Positions 8,332-17,268 of a stretch of 64,000 bases of DNA are shown piece after piece. Source of the stretch: Aliidongia sp035943795. Lineage in GTDB: Bacteria; Pseudomonadota; Alphaproteobacteria; ATCC43930; CGMCC-115725. Position 1 is the stretch's first letter; the number at the start of each line of letters is the position of its first letter. The stretch is taken from positions 62,001 through 126,000 of the forward strand of contig NZ_DASZBY010000034.1 of assembly GCF_035943795.1 (NCBI RefSeq), given 5' to 3'. Made by a program: the position numbers and the translations under genes. A model generated the notes under the pieces. That model did not search any database. It had not been told where the DNA came from and saw nothing but the letters and a program-made list of their open reading frames with translations.

Positions 8332-9219
8332 ATGGTCCACTTTCCGTCGATCCAGACCCTGCGCGCCTTCGAGGCGGCAGGGCGTCTCCAGAGCTATTCG
8401 GCCGCCGCGCGTGAGTTGGGCCTGACCCATTCCGCGATCAGCCATCGCATCCGGGCGCTCGAAACCGGCGGTGGCCAGACGCTGTTCCAGCGCGCCGGCA
8501 ACCGCATGATCCCGACCGGGGAAGGACATCGGCTGCTGGTCCAGGTGCGCGCGGCGCTGGGTTTGCTGGAACAGGCATTTCCGGGAAACGCCCCGAATCC
8601 GCGCCGGCTCGTGCTCGACGCGCTGCCGGCCTTCGCGGCGCGTTGGCTGGCCCCGCGCCTCGGTGCCTTCCGGTCCGCGCATCCGGACGTCGAGCTGGAG
8701 CTGCGCGCGCTGCCGAAACTGACCGATCTAGCGGCCGAGGGCATCGACGCGGCGATCCGGTATGGCCCGGGCGACTGGCCGAACCTGCAGGCGACGCCGC
8801 TGGCCCGCGAGCGGATCTTTCCGGTCTGTGCGCCGGCCTATCGCGAGCGCCACGGCATCGAGCTGCCCGAAGACCTCGCGCGCCTCACCCTGCTGCGCAA
8901 TCCCTGGCAGCCCTGGACGCCATGGTTCCAGGCGGCCGGCCTGGCGTTCAAGGAACCGGCGACCGGTTCGTCCTATGCGGATGCCGGATTGCTGCTGCAG
9001 GCGGCTGCGGCCGGCGAGGGGGTGGCGCTCGCCCGCGGGTTGCTCGCGCGGGACGATCTGGCCACTGGGCGGCTGGTGCGGCCGTTCGAGGTGGCGATCT
9101 GGGATCGCTACGGCTATTTCCTGGTGCGGCCCCTGACGGCGATACCGAACCCCGCGCTGGCCGCGTTCGAGCGATGGCTGTCGCAGGCCATCGCCGTCGA
9201 CGCGGCGGAGCGCGGGTAG
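8332..9219 (+). CDS. LysR-family transcriptional regulator (GcvA-like)
   Basis: The 295-residue protein has the LysR layout. An N-terminal winged helix-turn-helix (IQTLRAFEAAGRLQSYSAAA, then HSAISHRIRALE) is followed by the effector-binding domain (DALPAFAARWLAPRLGAF, LTDLAAEGIDAAIRYGPGDW). The 'IRYGPGDWP' type of motif is typical of the GcvA/AmpR-like subgroup. Divergence from the adjacent GST gene suggests it controls that gene and itself. The effector is unknown. Confidence 0.9.
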   Translation: MVHFPSIQTLRAFEAAGRLQSYSAAARELGLTHSAISHRIRALETGGGQTLFQRAGNRMIPTGEGHRLLVQVRAALGLLEQAFPGNAPNPRRLVLDALPAFAARWLAPRLGAFRSAHPDVELELRALPKLTDLAAEGIDAAIRYGPGDWPNLQATPLARERIFPVCAPAYRERHGIELPEDLARLTLLRNPWQPWTPWFQAAGLAFKEPATGSSYADAGLLLQAAAAGEGVALARGLLARDDLATGRLVRPFEVAIWDRYGYFLVRPLTAIPNPALAAFERWLSQAIAVDAAERG

Positions 9220-9223
9220 GGCG

Positions 9224-10162
9224 TCAGAGCCCGAGCATCAGGCCCATGTTCTGGACGGCCGCACCGGACGCGCCCTTGCCGAGATTGTCCAGGCGGGCGA
9301 CCAGGGTCGCCTGGCCGTGGGCCGGGTGGGCGAACACGAACAGCTGCAGCAGGTCGGTGCCGTTCAGGGTCTCCGGATCGAGATGGGCGAGGCCGGTCTT
9401 GCCGGACAGTTCGAGCGGCATGACGCGCACCAGCTTCTGGCCCTCGTAATAGTCGGCCAGGATGCCATGGATGTCCGCGCCCGAAATCGGCCGCGCCAGG
9501 GCACGCAGGTGCAGCGGTACCGCGACCAGCATGCCCTGGCGCCAGTTGCCGACGGACGGCAGGAAGATCGGCCGATGGGCCAGGCGGCCATGAACCTGCA
9601 GTTCCGGCACATGCTTGTGCTCGAGGTTGAGGCCGTAATAACGCACCGGGCTGGCGTCGGCGCCGGGCGGGTCGCTCTCGTAGCTCTCGATCAGCTTCTT
9701 GCCACCGCCAGAATAGCCCGAGGTGGCATGGATCGACAGCGGATAGTCGGCACCCAGCACGCCGGCATCGACCAGCGGGCGGATGAGCGCGATGCCGCCG
9801 GTTGGATAGCAGCCGGGATTGCTGACGCGCCGGGCGGCGGCGATCCTGTCGGCTTGGCCCGGCGCCATTTCGGCGAAGCCATAGACCCAGTCGGGATCGA
9901 CGCGATAGGCGGTCGAGGCGTCGAGCAGGCGGGTGCGCCCGCCGGCGGCCATGGCGGCCGCTTCACGCGAGGCGTCGTCGGGCAGGCACAGGATGGCGAG
10001 GTCGACCTCGTTCAGCGCGCGGCGCCGCGCGGCCGGATCCTTGCGCGAGTCGGCTGGCAGGCTGACGATCTCGATGTCGGTGCGATCGGCCAGACGGCGA
10101 TGGATCTCGAGCCCCGTGGTGCCGGCTTCGCCATCGATGAATACGGTCGGTCGTGTGGACAT
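9224..10162 (-). CDS. argC: N-acetyl-gamma-glutamyl-phosphate reductase, type 2
   Basis: ArgC catalyses the NADPH-dependent reduction of N-acetylglutamyl phosphate in arginine biosynthesis. The 312-residue length and the start MSTRPTVFIDGEAGTTGLEI identify the short type-2 subfamily. The active-site cysteine lies in VSNPGCYPTGG (C118), and SGYSGGGK and the NLEHKHVPE segment follow. The frame stays open far upstream, but the ATG at 10162 gives the family's N-terminus. It ends 4 bp from the convergent LysR stop. It lies downstream of an EamA exporter gene on the same strand (12 bp) and may be co-transcribed with it. Confidence 0.95.
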   Translation of the reverse strand: MSTRPTVFIDGEAGTTGLEIHRRLADRTDIEIVSLPADSRKDPAARRRALNEVDLAILCLPDDASREAAAMAAGGRTRLLDASTAYRVDPDWVYGFAEMAPGQADRIAAARRVSNPGCYPTGGIALIRPLVDAGVLGADYPLSIHATSGYSGGGKKLIESYESDPPGADASPVRYYGLNLEHKHVPELQVHGRLAHRPIFLPSVGNWRQGMLVAVPLHLRALARPISGADIHGILADYYEGQKLVRVMPLELSGKTGLAHLDPETLNGTDLLQLFVFAHPAHGQATLVARLDNLGKGASGAAVQNMGLMLGL

Positions 10163-10173
10163 GGGCTTAATTC

Positions 10174-11049
10174 CTAGAGGATCCGGGCGGCCGATCGACG
10201 CCGGAAACGCGGCTTGAACACTACCAGCGCCAAGCCGGCGAAGACCAGTCCGCCTGCCGCAACCTTGGTCTGATCCAGGCGCTCGTCCAGGCAGATCGCG
10301 GCGATCACCAGGCCGAACACCGGGACCAGCAGCGAGAAGGGGGCGACCCGGCTGGCCGGGTGGCGCTTCAGCAACGTGCCCCACAGCGCGGAGCCCGCGG
10401 CCGCCGACAGCGGGCCGGCATAGAGGATGACGGCGACGGTGCTCCAGGACCGATGCGCCCAGGCCGCCGCCGGATCCTCGAACAGGATCGACAAGATCGC
10501 CAGCGCCACGGCGGCGACCGGGCTCATCCAGACCGACAGCGCCAGCATGTCGACGCCGCCCAGGCGCTTGATCAAAATGTTGCTGGCAGCCCAGCACGCG
10601 GCGGCGGCGAGCGTGATAGCCAAGCCGGCGAACGTCGATCCGGCACCGCCGCCGAGGCCGATCAGCGCCAGCCCGGCGAAGGCGACGAGCGTGCCGAGCA
10701 GCACGATGGCCGGCGGTCGCTCGCCCAGCACCAGGGCGGCGAGCGCGATGGTCATGAAGGCCTGGCTCTGCAACACCAGCGAACCCAGGCCGGGCGCCAT
10801 GCCGGCCGCGATCGACACGGTCGACAGCCCATAGAGCCCGACGCCCAGCACGATGCCCAATGTGGCCACCATGCGCCACGGGACCGCGGGGCGCGGCACG
10901 ACCAGCATCAGGCCGGAGGCGACGGCGAAGCGCAGCGCGGCAAACAGCAACGGCGGCATGCCGCCGTCGAGGCCCAGTCGAACGACGGTGAAATTGCCGC
11001 CCCAGAGCAGGGCGACCAGGCTCGCCAGCAGCATGTCGGTGATCGGCAT
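10174..11049 (-). CDS. EamA/DMT-family inner-membrane transporter
   Basis: The 291-residue protein has about ten hydrophobic segments arranged as two EamA repeats (MLLASLVALLWGGNFTVVRLGL at the start, AGSALWGTLLKRHPASRVAPFSLLVPVFGLVIA in the second half). The family exports amino acids and other small metabolites. Its proximity to argC and divergence from a LysR gene suggest amino-acid-type efflux, but that is inference. A short basic tail follows the last membrane segment. Confidence 0.88.
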   Translation of the reverse strand: MPITDMLLASLVALLWGGNFTVVRLGLDGGMPPLLFAALRFAVASGLMLVVPRPAVPWRMVATLGIVLGVGLYGLSTVSIAAGMAPGLGSLVLQSQAFMTIALAALVLGERPPAIVLLGTLVAFAGLALIGLGGGAGSTFAGLAITLAAAACWAASNILIKRLGGVDMLALSVWMSPVAAVALAILSILFEDPAAAWAHRSWSTVAVILYAGPLSAAAGSALWGTLLKRHPASRVAPFSLLVPVFGLVIAAICLDERLDQTKVAAGGLVFAGLALVVFKPRFRRRSAARIL

Positions 11050-11157
11050 CTATCCAGCCCCAAATCGATTGATGAACGGAGTGGATTTGATCAAGCTGGC
11101 ACGACGCCGACAAACGGGAGTTTTCCGGGTTCAGGCCGCAAAAATTCGGGGCTACAA

Positions 11158-12051
11158 ATGGTCGATCTGCTGCCACCTCTGAACGCGCTGCGCTTCTTCG
11201 AAGCCGCGGCCCGGCATCTCAGCTTCACGGTCGCCGCCGAAGAGTTGCACCTGACGCAGTCGGCGGTCAGCTACCAGGTGAAGCAGCTCGAGGCAGCGCT
11301 CGGCATCCTGCTGTTCGAGCGGTTGCCCCACGGGCTCGTGTTGACCGCGGCCGGCGAACTCTACCTGATGGAGGTCCGGACGGTGCTGCAGCGCCTGCGC
11401 TTCGCCGGCGATCGGCTCGGTCGCCAGGCGCGGGGCCGCGACGTGCTGGCGGTCAGCATGCTGCCGTCCTTCGCCGCCAAATGCCTGGTGCCGCGCCTGG
11501 GCCGGTTCACGGCGGCCTTTCCGGGCATCGACCTCAGCCTCAGCGTCGCGACCGATCTGGTCGATCCGGATGCGGCCGGGCTGGATTGCTGCCTGCGCTA
11601 TGGGCCGGGCGGTTGGGCCGGCGTCGCGGCCGAACGCCTGGGCGGTGAGGACCTGATCGCCGTGGCCAGGCCGGCGCTGCTGGCCGAAGGACCGCCGATC
11701 GCGGTGCCGGCCGATCTGCTGCGCCATCGGCTGATCCACGACAAGGGGGCGGTGACCTGGATCGAGTGGCTGGCCCATGTGGGTGCGCCGGAGCCGGACG
11801 GCACGGGGCCGTTCTTCACGGAGTCGACGCTGGCCTATCAGGCGGCGATCGACGGCGGCGGCGTGGCACTCGGCCGGTCCCTGCTGGTCGCGGACGATCT
11901 GGCGGCGGGACGGCTGGCAGCCCCGCTGTCCCATTCGATGCCGGCGCCCTTCGCCTATTTCCTGATCCGCCCGACCCGGCGGCGCAGCCCGCTGGCCGAG
12001 GCCTTCCGCGACTGGCTGCTGGCCGAGATCTTCGCGCCCACGGCGGCGTGA
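11158..12051 (+). CDS. LysR-family transcriptional regulator (GcvA-like)
   Basis: The 297-residue regulator begins MVDLLPPLNALRFFEAAARH with the helix-turn-helix LTQSAVSYQVKQLEAALG. Its effector domain includes SMLPSFAAKCLVPRLGRFTA and DCCLRYGPGGWAGV. The frame extends upstream, but the ATG at 11158 matches the family start. It is divergent from the EamA/argC pair. The 108-bp gap between them holds the palindrome TTGATCAA (11087-11094), a possible operator half. It probably regulates the exporter, by the usual LysR arrangement. Confidence 0.9.
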   Translation: MVDLLPPLNALRFFEAAARHLSFTVAAEELHLTQSAVSYQVKQLEAALGILLFERLPHGLVLTAAGELYLMEVRTVLQRLRFAGDRLGRQARGRDVLAVSMLPSFAAKCLVPRLGRFTAAFPGIDLSLSVATDLVDPDAAGLDCCLRYGPGGWAGVAAERLGGEDLIAVARPALLAEGPPIAVPADLLRHRLIHDKGAVTWIEWLAHVGAPEPDGTGPFFTESTLAYQAAIDGGGVALGRSLLVADDLAAGRLAAPLSHSMPAPFAYFLIRPTRRRSPLAEAFRDWLLAEIFAPTAA

Positions 12052-12223
12052 CGATCCCTTCGCGCCTGCAACACGCAAACCGTTCGTCGGCCCGGAAATC
12101 TGTGCTATACGATCCGTCCGTGGGGAAGGGCCGCAAGAGCCTCGCACCGGCGGGTCGGTCCGGTCGCTGGTCCGTCTGTTGTAACCTTGCCAACGAGCGC
12201 CCCTTGGTACGATTCCAGACACC

Positions 12224-13342
12224 ATGAAGATCACCATTGAACGCGCGGCGCTGCTGCGCGCCCTCGGCCACGTCCAGAGCGTCGTCGAGCGCCGAAACAC
12301 CATTCCCATCCTGTCGAACGTGCTGCTGCGCGCGGAAAGCGGGCGGCTCAGCCTGTCAGCCACCGACATGGACCTGGAGGTCGTCGAGGTCGTGCCGGCT
12401 CAGGTCGTGCGCGAGGGCAAGACCACCGCACCGGCCCATACGCTCTACGACATCGTGCGCAAGCTGAAGGACGGCGCCCAGGTCGAACTCGACGCGAGCG
12501 GCGACCGGGGTGCCCTGACCCTGCGGTCCGGCCGGTCGACCTTCACGCTCGCCTGCCTGCCGGCCGAGGACTACCCGGTCATGTCGGGCGGCCCGCTGGC
12601 CCACGAATTCCTGCTCGCGGCCAACGACCTGAAGGGCCTGATCGACCGGACGCGCTTCGCGATCTCGACCGAAGAGACGCGGTACTATCTGAACGGCATC
12701 TATCTGCATGCCGCCCAGAGCGCCGAGGTCGACGTGCTGCGCGCGGTCGCGACCGATGGCCATCGCCTGGCGCGGGTCGACGTCCCGCTGCCGGACGGCG
12801 CCAAGGGCATGCCGGGCGTGATCGTCCCGCGCAAGACCGTCATGGAACTGCGCAAGCTGCTGGACGAGACCGATCAGGCCGTGCGCATCGAATTGAGCGA
12901 GACCAAGATCCGCTTCGATTTCGGCGACGGCGTGCTGACGTCCAAGCTGATCGACGGTACGTTCCCGGACTATGACCGGGTCATCCCGGCCGGCAACGAC
13001 AAGATCCTGGAAGTCGCGACCCGGCTGTTCGCCGAGGCGGTCGATCGCGTCTCGACCATCTCGACCGAGAAGAGCCGGGCGGTGAAGCTGGCGCTCGACC
13101 ATGGCAGCCTGGTGCTGTCGGCGACCAGCCCCGAGAACGGCACAGCGTCGGAAGAGATCGAGGTCGGCTACCAGCACGGGCCGATCGAGATCGGCTTCAA
13201 CTCGCGCTACCTGCTGGACATCACCCAGCAGATCGAAGGCGAGGATGCCCAGTTCGTCATGGCCGATGCGGCGTCGCCGACGATCCTGCGCGACGCGCGC
13301 GATCATTCGGCCCTCTATGTGCTGATGCCGATGCGCGTCTGA
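12224..13342 (+). CDS. dnaN: DNA polymerase III subunit beta (sliding clamp)
   Basis: The 372-residue protein is full-length DnaN, the ring-shaped clamp that tethers DNA polymerase III to the template. It begins MKITIERAALLRALGHVQSV and shows the family segments NTIPILSNVLL and YYLNGIYLH, ending in the typical clamp C-terminus LYVLMPMRV. No strong ribosome binding site precedes the ATG. In many bacteria dnaN follows dnaA directly; here about 5.3 kb of unrelated genes intervene. A strong terminator follows at 13374. Confidence 0.97.
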   Translation: MKITIERAALLRALGHVQSVVERRNTIPILSNVLLRAESGRLSLSATDMDLEVVEVVPAQVVREGKTTAPAHTLYDIVRKLKDGAQVELDASGDRGALTLRSGRSTFTLACLPAEDYPVMSGGPLAHEFLLAANDLKGLIDRTRFAISTEETRYYLNGIYLHAAQSAEVDVLRAVATDGHRLARVDVPLPDGAKGMPGVIVPRKTVMELRKLLDETDQAVRIELSETKIRFDFGDGVLTSKLIDGTFPDYDRVIPAGNDKILEVATRLFAEAVDRVSTISTEKSRAVKLALDHGSLVLSATSPENGTASEEIEVGYQHGPIEIGFNSRYLLDITQQIEGEDAQFVMADAASPTILRDARDHSALYVLMPMRV

Positions 13343-13373
13343 TCGGTTCGAGGCAGACCAGTTCGACCCAAGT

Positions 13374-13413
13374 CGAGAGGCTGTCCGGACAGGGCAGCCT
13401 CTCGATTCATTTT
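13374..13413 (+). terminator. Intrinsic terminator after dnaN
   Basis: A perfect 10-bp stem (CGAGAGGCTG at 13374-13383, CAGCCTCTCG at 13395-13404) with an 11-nt loop is followed by ATTCATTTT. It starts 32 bp after the dnaN stop, so dnaN and recF are unlikely to share a transcript, particularly with an opposing kinase gene between them. Confidence 0.8.
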
Positions 13414-13429
13414 GGGCGGTCCGGGCGGT

Positions 13430-15547
13430 TCAACGGTCGAGTACGGCGCGGATCTTGATCGCGATGTCCTTCAGCGTGAACGGCTTGCCGATCATGTCGA
13501 CGTCCGGATCCAGCTTGCCGTCGCGGACCACGGCGCGGCTGGCATAACCGGTGGTGAACAGTACCTTGAGGCCCGGTCGCGCCGCCACGACCGCGTCGGC
13601 CAGTTCGCGGCCATTGGTACCGCCGGGCAGGCCGACGTCGGTGAACAGCAGGTCGATCCGATCGAGGTCGGGGAGCTTCGCCATCGCATCCTCGGCGGTG
13701 CGGGCATCGACGACGGCATAGCCCAGGGTTTCCAGTGCGGTCACGCTATAGGCGCGGACATCGTCGTCGTCCTCGACCACCAGGATGGTTTCGCCGGTCC
13801 GGCCGTTCGGCAGGTGATCCGCGGCCGGAGGCTCGGCCGGGGCGGTATCGCCGATGAGGCGCGGCAGGAACAGCTCGACCGTCGTGCCATGGCCGATGGC
13901 GCTGCGGATCGCGGCGTGGCCGCCCGACTGGCGCGCGAAGCCATAGACCATGCTGAGGCCGAGGCCGCTGCCATAGCCCACGTCCTTGGTGGTGAAGAAC
14001 GGCTCGAACGCCTTGGCCAGAGTCTCCGCACTCATGCCGGTGCCATTGTCGGTGACCGAGAGCATGACGTAGTCGCCCAGCGCGGCCTCGGGATATCGGC
14101 TCGCCGAAGCCTCGTCGAGCACGGTGTTGGCGGTCGTGATCGCGAGCTTACCGCCCGACGGCATGGCGTCGCGGGCATTCAGGGCGAGGTTGAGCAGCGC
14201 GTTCTCGACCTGGTTGGCGTCGGCGCTGGTCTGCCACAGGTCGCCCGCGAGCGAGCTTTCGATCGTGACCGTCTCGCCGAGCGACCGGCGCAGCAATTCC
14301 GACATGCCGGTGACCAGCTTGTTGAGATCGACCGCCTTCGGTGCCAGCGGCTGCTTGCGGGAGAAAGCGAGCAGGCGGTGGGTCAGGGTCGCTGCCCGTT
14401 CCGCGCCGCGCCGGGCGGCGCCGACCAGGCGGATCATACGCTCGTCCGTCAGGCCCAATTCCATGACGTCCAGGTTGCCGATCACTACGGTCAGCAGATT
14501 GTTGAAGTCATGGGCGACGCCGCCGGTCAATTGTCCGACTGCCTCCATCTTCTGGGCCTGGCGCAGCTGCTCCTCGAGCCGCCGGCTCTCGGTCACGTCA
14601 CGGGCGCTGACCGCCACGCGCCGGCGCTCGTCGGCATGTTCGGGGACCGGCGAGGCGATCGCCTCGATCAACGACTCGCCCTGGGTGCGCCGGTATTGCA
14701 CCGGCTTGCCGATGGCGAGCGCCTCGTTCAACGCATGGGCGATTTCGGTCGCCCGTTCCGGCGGGTGCACTTCGGCCAAGGTGCGGCCGACGACGGCGTC
14801 GCGCGTCATACCGTAGAGCCGCAAGGATGCCGGGTTGATCTCTTCATAGACGAACTCGCCGGTCGGGCCGACCATGATCAGTGCGTGGCATTCCGAGGAA
14901 TGTTCGTAGAACAGCTGGATCTGGCTCTGGCTGGCCTGCAGCTGCGACGTCCGCTCCTCGATCTCGGTCTCGAGCGTCGCGTTGAGCCGCCGGATCTCGG
15001 CGTCGGCCCGATGGCGCTGCATGGCCATGCCCAGCAGGTTGGCGACCGATTCCAGGAAGGACAGATCCCGTTCGGTAAAATCGCCGGCGCTCTGGCTATC
15101 GGCTTCCAGCACGCCGAACGCCGGTTCCTGCCCGTCCAGGATGACGTTGATGGCACGTTGGATGTCGTGCTCGACCAGCAGTTCGGGTGTGCGGAAGCGT
15201 TCCTCCTCCGCCAGATGGTTCGAGATGACCGGGCGATGGGTCTGGAACGCATAGCCGGCCGGCGAGGCGAGATCGGCGCCGACGGTGGCATGTCCAACCA
15301 CGCCCTCGTGCCAGCCGACCCCGGCGCGCACCAGGAAGCGGCCTTCGTCTGCCTGATATTCCAGTGCCTTGCAGAACTGGATGCCCAGGCCGAGCGCAGT
15401 CAGCCGACAGGCCTCGTGCAGCAGGGCGTCGAGCGGGACGTCGGTCAGCGCAATATGGCCGAGTTCGGCCAGCAGCGCCTGTTGATGCAGCCGCTGCTCC
15501 AGTTCGCTGCGGGCCGTGAAGGGCTCGGCGGGCGGCTCTAACGTCAC
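13430..15547 (-). CDS. Hybrid histidine kinase (GAF-PAS-HisKA-HATPase-REC)
   Basis: The protein of about 705 residues is a cytoplasmic signalling kinase without a membrane segment. In order it has a GAF-like N-terminal domain (ALLAELGHIALTDVPLDALL ... FLESVANLLGMAMQR), a short coiled coil, and a PAS domain (YEHSSECHALIMVGPTGEF). The H-box is VGQLTGGVAHDFNNLL, the N-box NALLNLALNARDAM, and the G-boxes VTDNGTGM and GSGLGLSMVYG. A C-terminal receiver domain (ILVVEDDDDVRAY, phosphoacceptor Asp in LLFTDVGLPGG) ends the protein. The GTG at 15547, preceded by GGATCGGAAG, is preferred because the open upstream frame is compositionally non-protein. No partner response regulator is nearby. It interrupts dnaN-recF on the opposite strand; the signal is unknown. 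Confidence 0.9.
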   Translation of the reverse strand: MTLEPPAEPFTARSELEQRLHQQALLAELGHIALTDVPLDALLHEACRLTALGLGIQFCKALEYQADEGRFLVRAGVGWHEGVVGHATVGADLASPAGYAFQTHRPVISNHLAEEERFRTPELLVEHDIQRAINVILDGQEPAFGVLEADSQSAGDFTERDLSFLESVANLLGMAMQRHRADAEIRRLNATLETEIEERTSQLQASQSQIQLFYEHSSECHALIMVGPTGEFVYEEINPASLRLYGMTRDAVVGRTLAEVHPPERATEIAHALNEALAIGKPVQYRRTQGESLIEAIASPVPEHADERRRVAVSARDVTESRRLEEQLRQAQKMEAVGQLTGGVAHDFNNLLTVVIGNLDVMELGLTDERMIRLVGAARRGAERAATLTHRLLAFSRKQPLAPKAVDLNKLVTGMSELLRRSLGETVTIESSLAGDLWQTSADANQVENALLNLALNARDAMPSGGKLAITTANTVLDEASASRYPEAALGDYVMLSVTDNGTGMSAETLAKAFEPFFTTKDVGYGSGLGLSMVYGFARQSGGHAAIRSAIGHGTTVELFLPRLIGDTAPAEPPAADHLPNGRTGETILVVEDDDDVRAYSVTALETLGYAVVDARTAEDAMAKLPDLDRIDLLFTDVGLPGGTNGRELADAVVAARPGLKVLFTTGYASRAVVRDGKLDPDVDMIGKPFTLKDIAIKIRAVLDR

Positions 15548-15937
15548 GATGGGCTTCCGATCCAACTCGAAACGACGGTGGAAATCATGGCGGCGTCGGG
15601 GCGGCCAGTGGCCGGTCCACCCCTGGTCAACGCCGGCTCTCGCGATAAAGTCCGGCAGGCCGCCCGAAATTCGTCCGGGCCACGCGCGGGGCGAATGGCG
15701 ATTGGGCTTCTGATCCTGGTGGCGCCGGTGTAAACTCCGGGGCTTCGAACTGCTCCGATGACCGGAGAAAAGCGACGGATTTCCGCAGGGGCGCCTAAGC
15801 ATTGGTCCGAGTCAGCCTTGATCCGAGAATGCCTGCCGTCCGCGCCGTCACACCAACCCCGTGATCCCATAAGTCGATTGGAAAGTTCCTTCACGCCCGA
15901 CGGTGCTGCCGGCCCGTCCTCGATCCCGTTCGAGGCC
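15548..15937. other. Intergenic region between the hybrid kinase and recF
   Basis: The 390-bp divergent gap shows no convincing gene or strong repeat. The recF frame stays open back to 15758, but that stretch does not resemble RecF. A weak promoter-like pair for recF (TTCTGA at 15708, 17-bp spacer, TAAACT at 15731) is the only regulatory hint. Confidence 0.3.
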
Positions 15938-17137
15938 ATGGGAAATCTGCGCGCGCCGGCCGGCACGTCGGCGCCGGTCGCGGTGCTGCGCCTCGACCTG
16001 ACCGACTTCCGCTCCTACGAAACCGCCCGGATCGAAGTCGATGCCCGTCCGGTCGTGCTGACCGGGCCGAACGGCGCCGGCAAGACGAACCTGCTGGAAG
16101 CGGTCTCCTTCCTGGCGCCCGGCCGCGGCCTGCGCCGCGCGCGCCTGGCCGAGATCGACCGGCGCCCGGCATTGATGGGGGTTGCGGCGGTACCGGACAT
16201 CGCCCGGCCCTGGGCGGTCGCGGCGAAACTGGCGACGCCGGGCGGCCTGGTCGCGATCGGCACCGGCCGCGACGGCACGAGCGAGAGCGGCGATCGACGG
16301 CTGGTCAGGGTCGACGGTCAGAGCGTCAAGGGCCAGGCGGCCCTGGCAGGCCACCTCAACCTCGTCTGGCTGACGCCGCAGATGGACCGGCTGTTCCAGG
16401 AGGGCGCCTCGCCGCGCCGCCGTTTCCTCGATCGGCTGGTGTTCGGTTATGACCCGGCCCATGCGACGCGCCTCGCCGCCTATGAACAGGCGCTGCGCGA
16501 ACGGGCGAAACTGCTGCGTGCCGGTGGCGCCGATCCGCAATGGCTCTCGGTGCTGGAAGAAACCCTGGCGCGCGAGGGCGTCGCCGTGGCGGCGGCCCGG
16601 CGCGAGATCGTCGAGCGGCTCGACCAGGCAGCGTCCCGGCCCGCCGGGACCTTTCCCGCCCCACGGCTGCGGCTCGACGGCGGCGTCGAAGGCTGGCTCG
16701 ACGACATGCCGGCACTGGCCGTCGAGGAACGGCTGCGCTCCGAATATGCCGCCGGCCGCCGGCTCGATGCCGAGATCGGCGGGGCCTCGGTCGGTCCGCA
16801 CCGCAGCGATCTCAAGGTCAGCCATGCCGCCAAGGGCGCTAGCGCGGTCGATTGCTCGACCGGCGAGCAGAAGGCGCTGCTGATCGCCATCGTCCTGGCC
16901 CACGCGCGCCTGCAGACCGGCGTCAAGGGCGCGGCGCCGGTGCTGCTGCTCGACGAGGTCGCGGCCCATCTGGACCGCGCGCGCCGGCGCGCGCTGTTCG
17001 ACGAGATCGAGGCGCTGGGCAGCCAGGCCTGGCTGACCGGCACCGACCCGGAACTGTTCGCCGAACTGGGCGGCCGTGCCGATTTCCTGACCGTGGCCGA
17101 TGGGGCCGCCCTGCACGACCCGCCCCATGCCCGATAG
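15938..17137 (+). CDS. recF: DNA replication and repair protein RecF
   Basis: RecF is an SMC-like ATPase that loads RecA at single-strand gaps together with RecO and RecR. The 399-residue protein has Walker A (VVLTGPNGAGKTNLLEAVSF) near the N-terminus, the coiled-coil/lobe region, the signature segment (DCSTGEQKALLIAIVLAHA) and Walker B (PVLLLDEVAAHLD). The ATG at 15938 is chosen because conserved sequence begins soon after it (VAVLRLDLTDFRSYETARIE). It is followed by gyrB after 131 bp, the standard order in many bacteria. Confidence 0.95.
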   Translation: MGNLRAPAGTSAPVAVLRLDLTDFRSYETARIEVDARPVVLTGPNGAGKTNLLEAVSFLAPGRGLRRARLAEIDRRPALMGVAAVPDIARPWAVAAKLATPGGLVAIGTGRDGTSESGDRRLVRVDGQSVKGQAALAGHLNLVWLTPQMDRLFQEGASPRRRFLDRLVFGYDPAHATRLAAYEQALRERAKLLRAGGADPQWLSVLEETLAREGVAVAAARREIVERLDQAASRPAGTFPAPRLRLDGGVEGWLDDMPALAVEERLRSEYAAGRRLDAEIGGASVGPHRSDLKVSHAAKGASAVDCSTGEQKALLIAIVLAHARLQTGVKGAAPVLLLDEVAAHLDRARRRALFDEIEALGSQAWLTGTDPELFAELGGRADFLTVADGAALHDPPHAR

Positions 17138-17268
17138 CTGATATCCGCCGGCGGGGCCGCCATCGTGTGTTTGCCCCGAGCTTGCCTGAATTTCGTTCTA
17201 GACTATCCCGTTCGACCCCATCCGCCCTGGAGACGGTCGAGAGAGCCTGAAGAGAATAGTGATCCATC

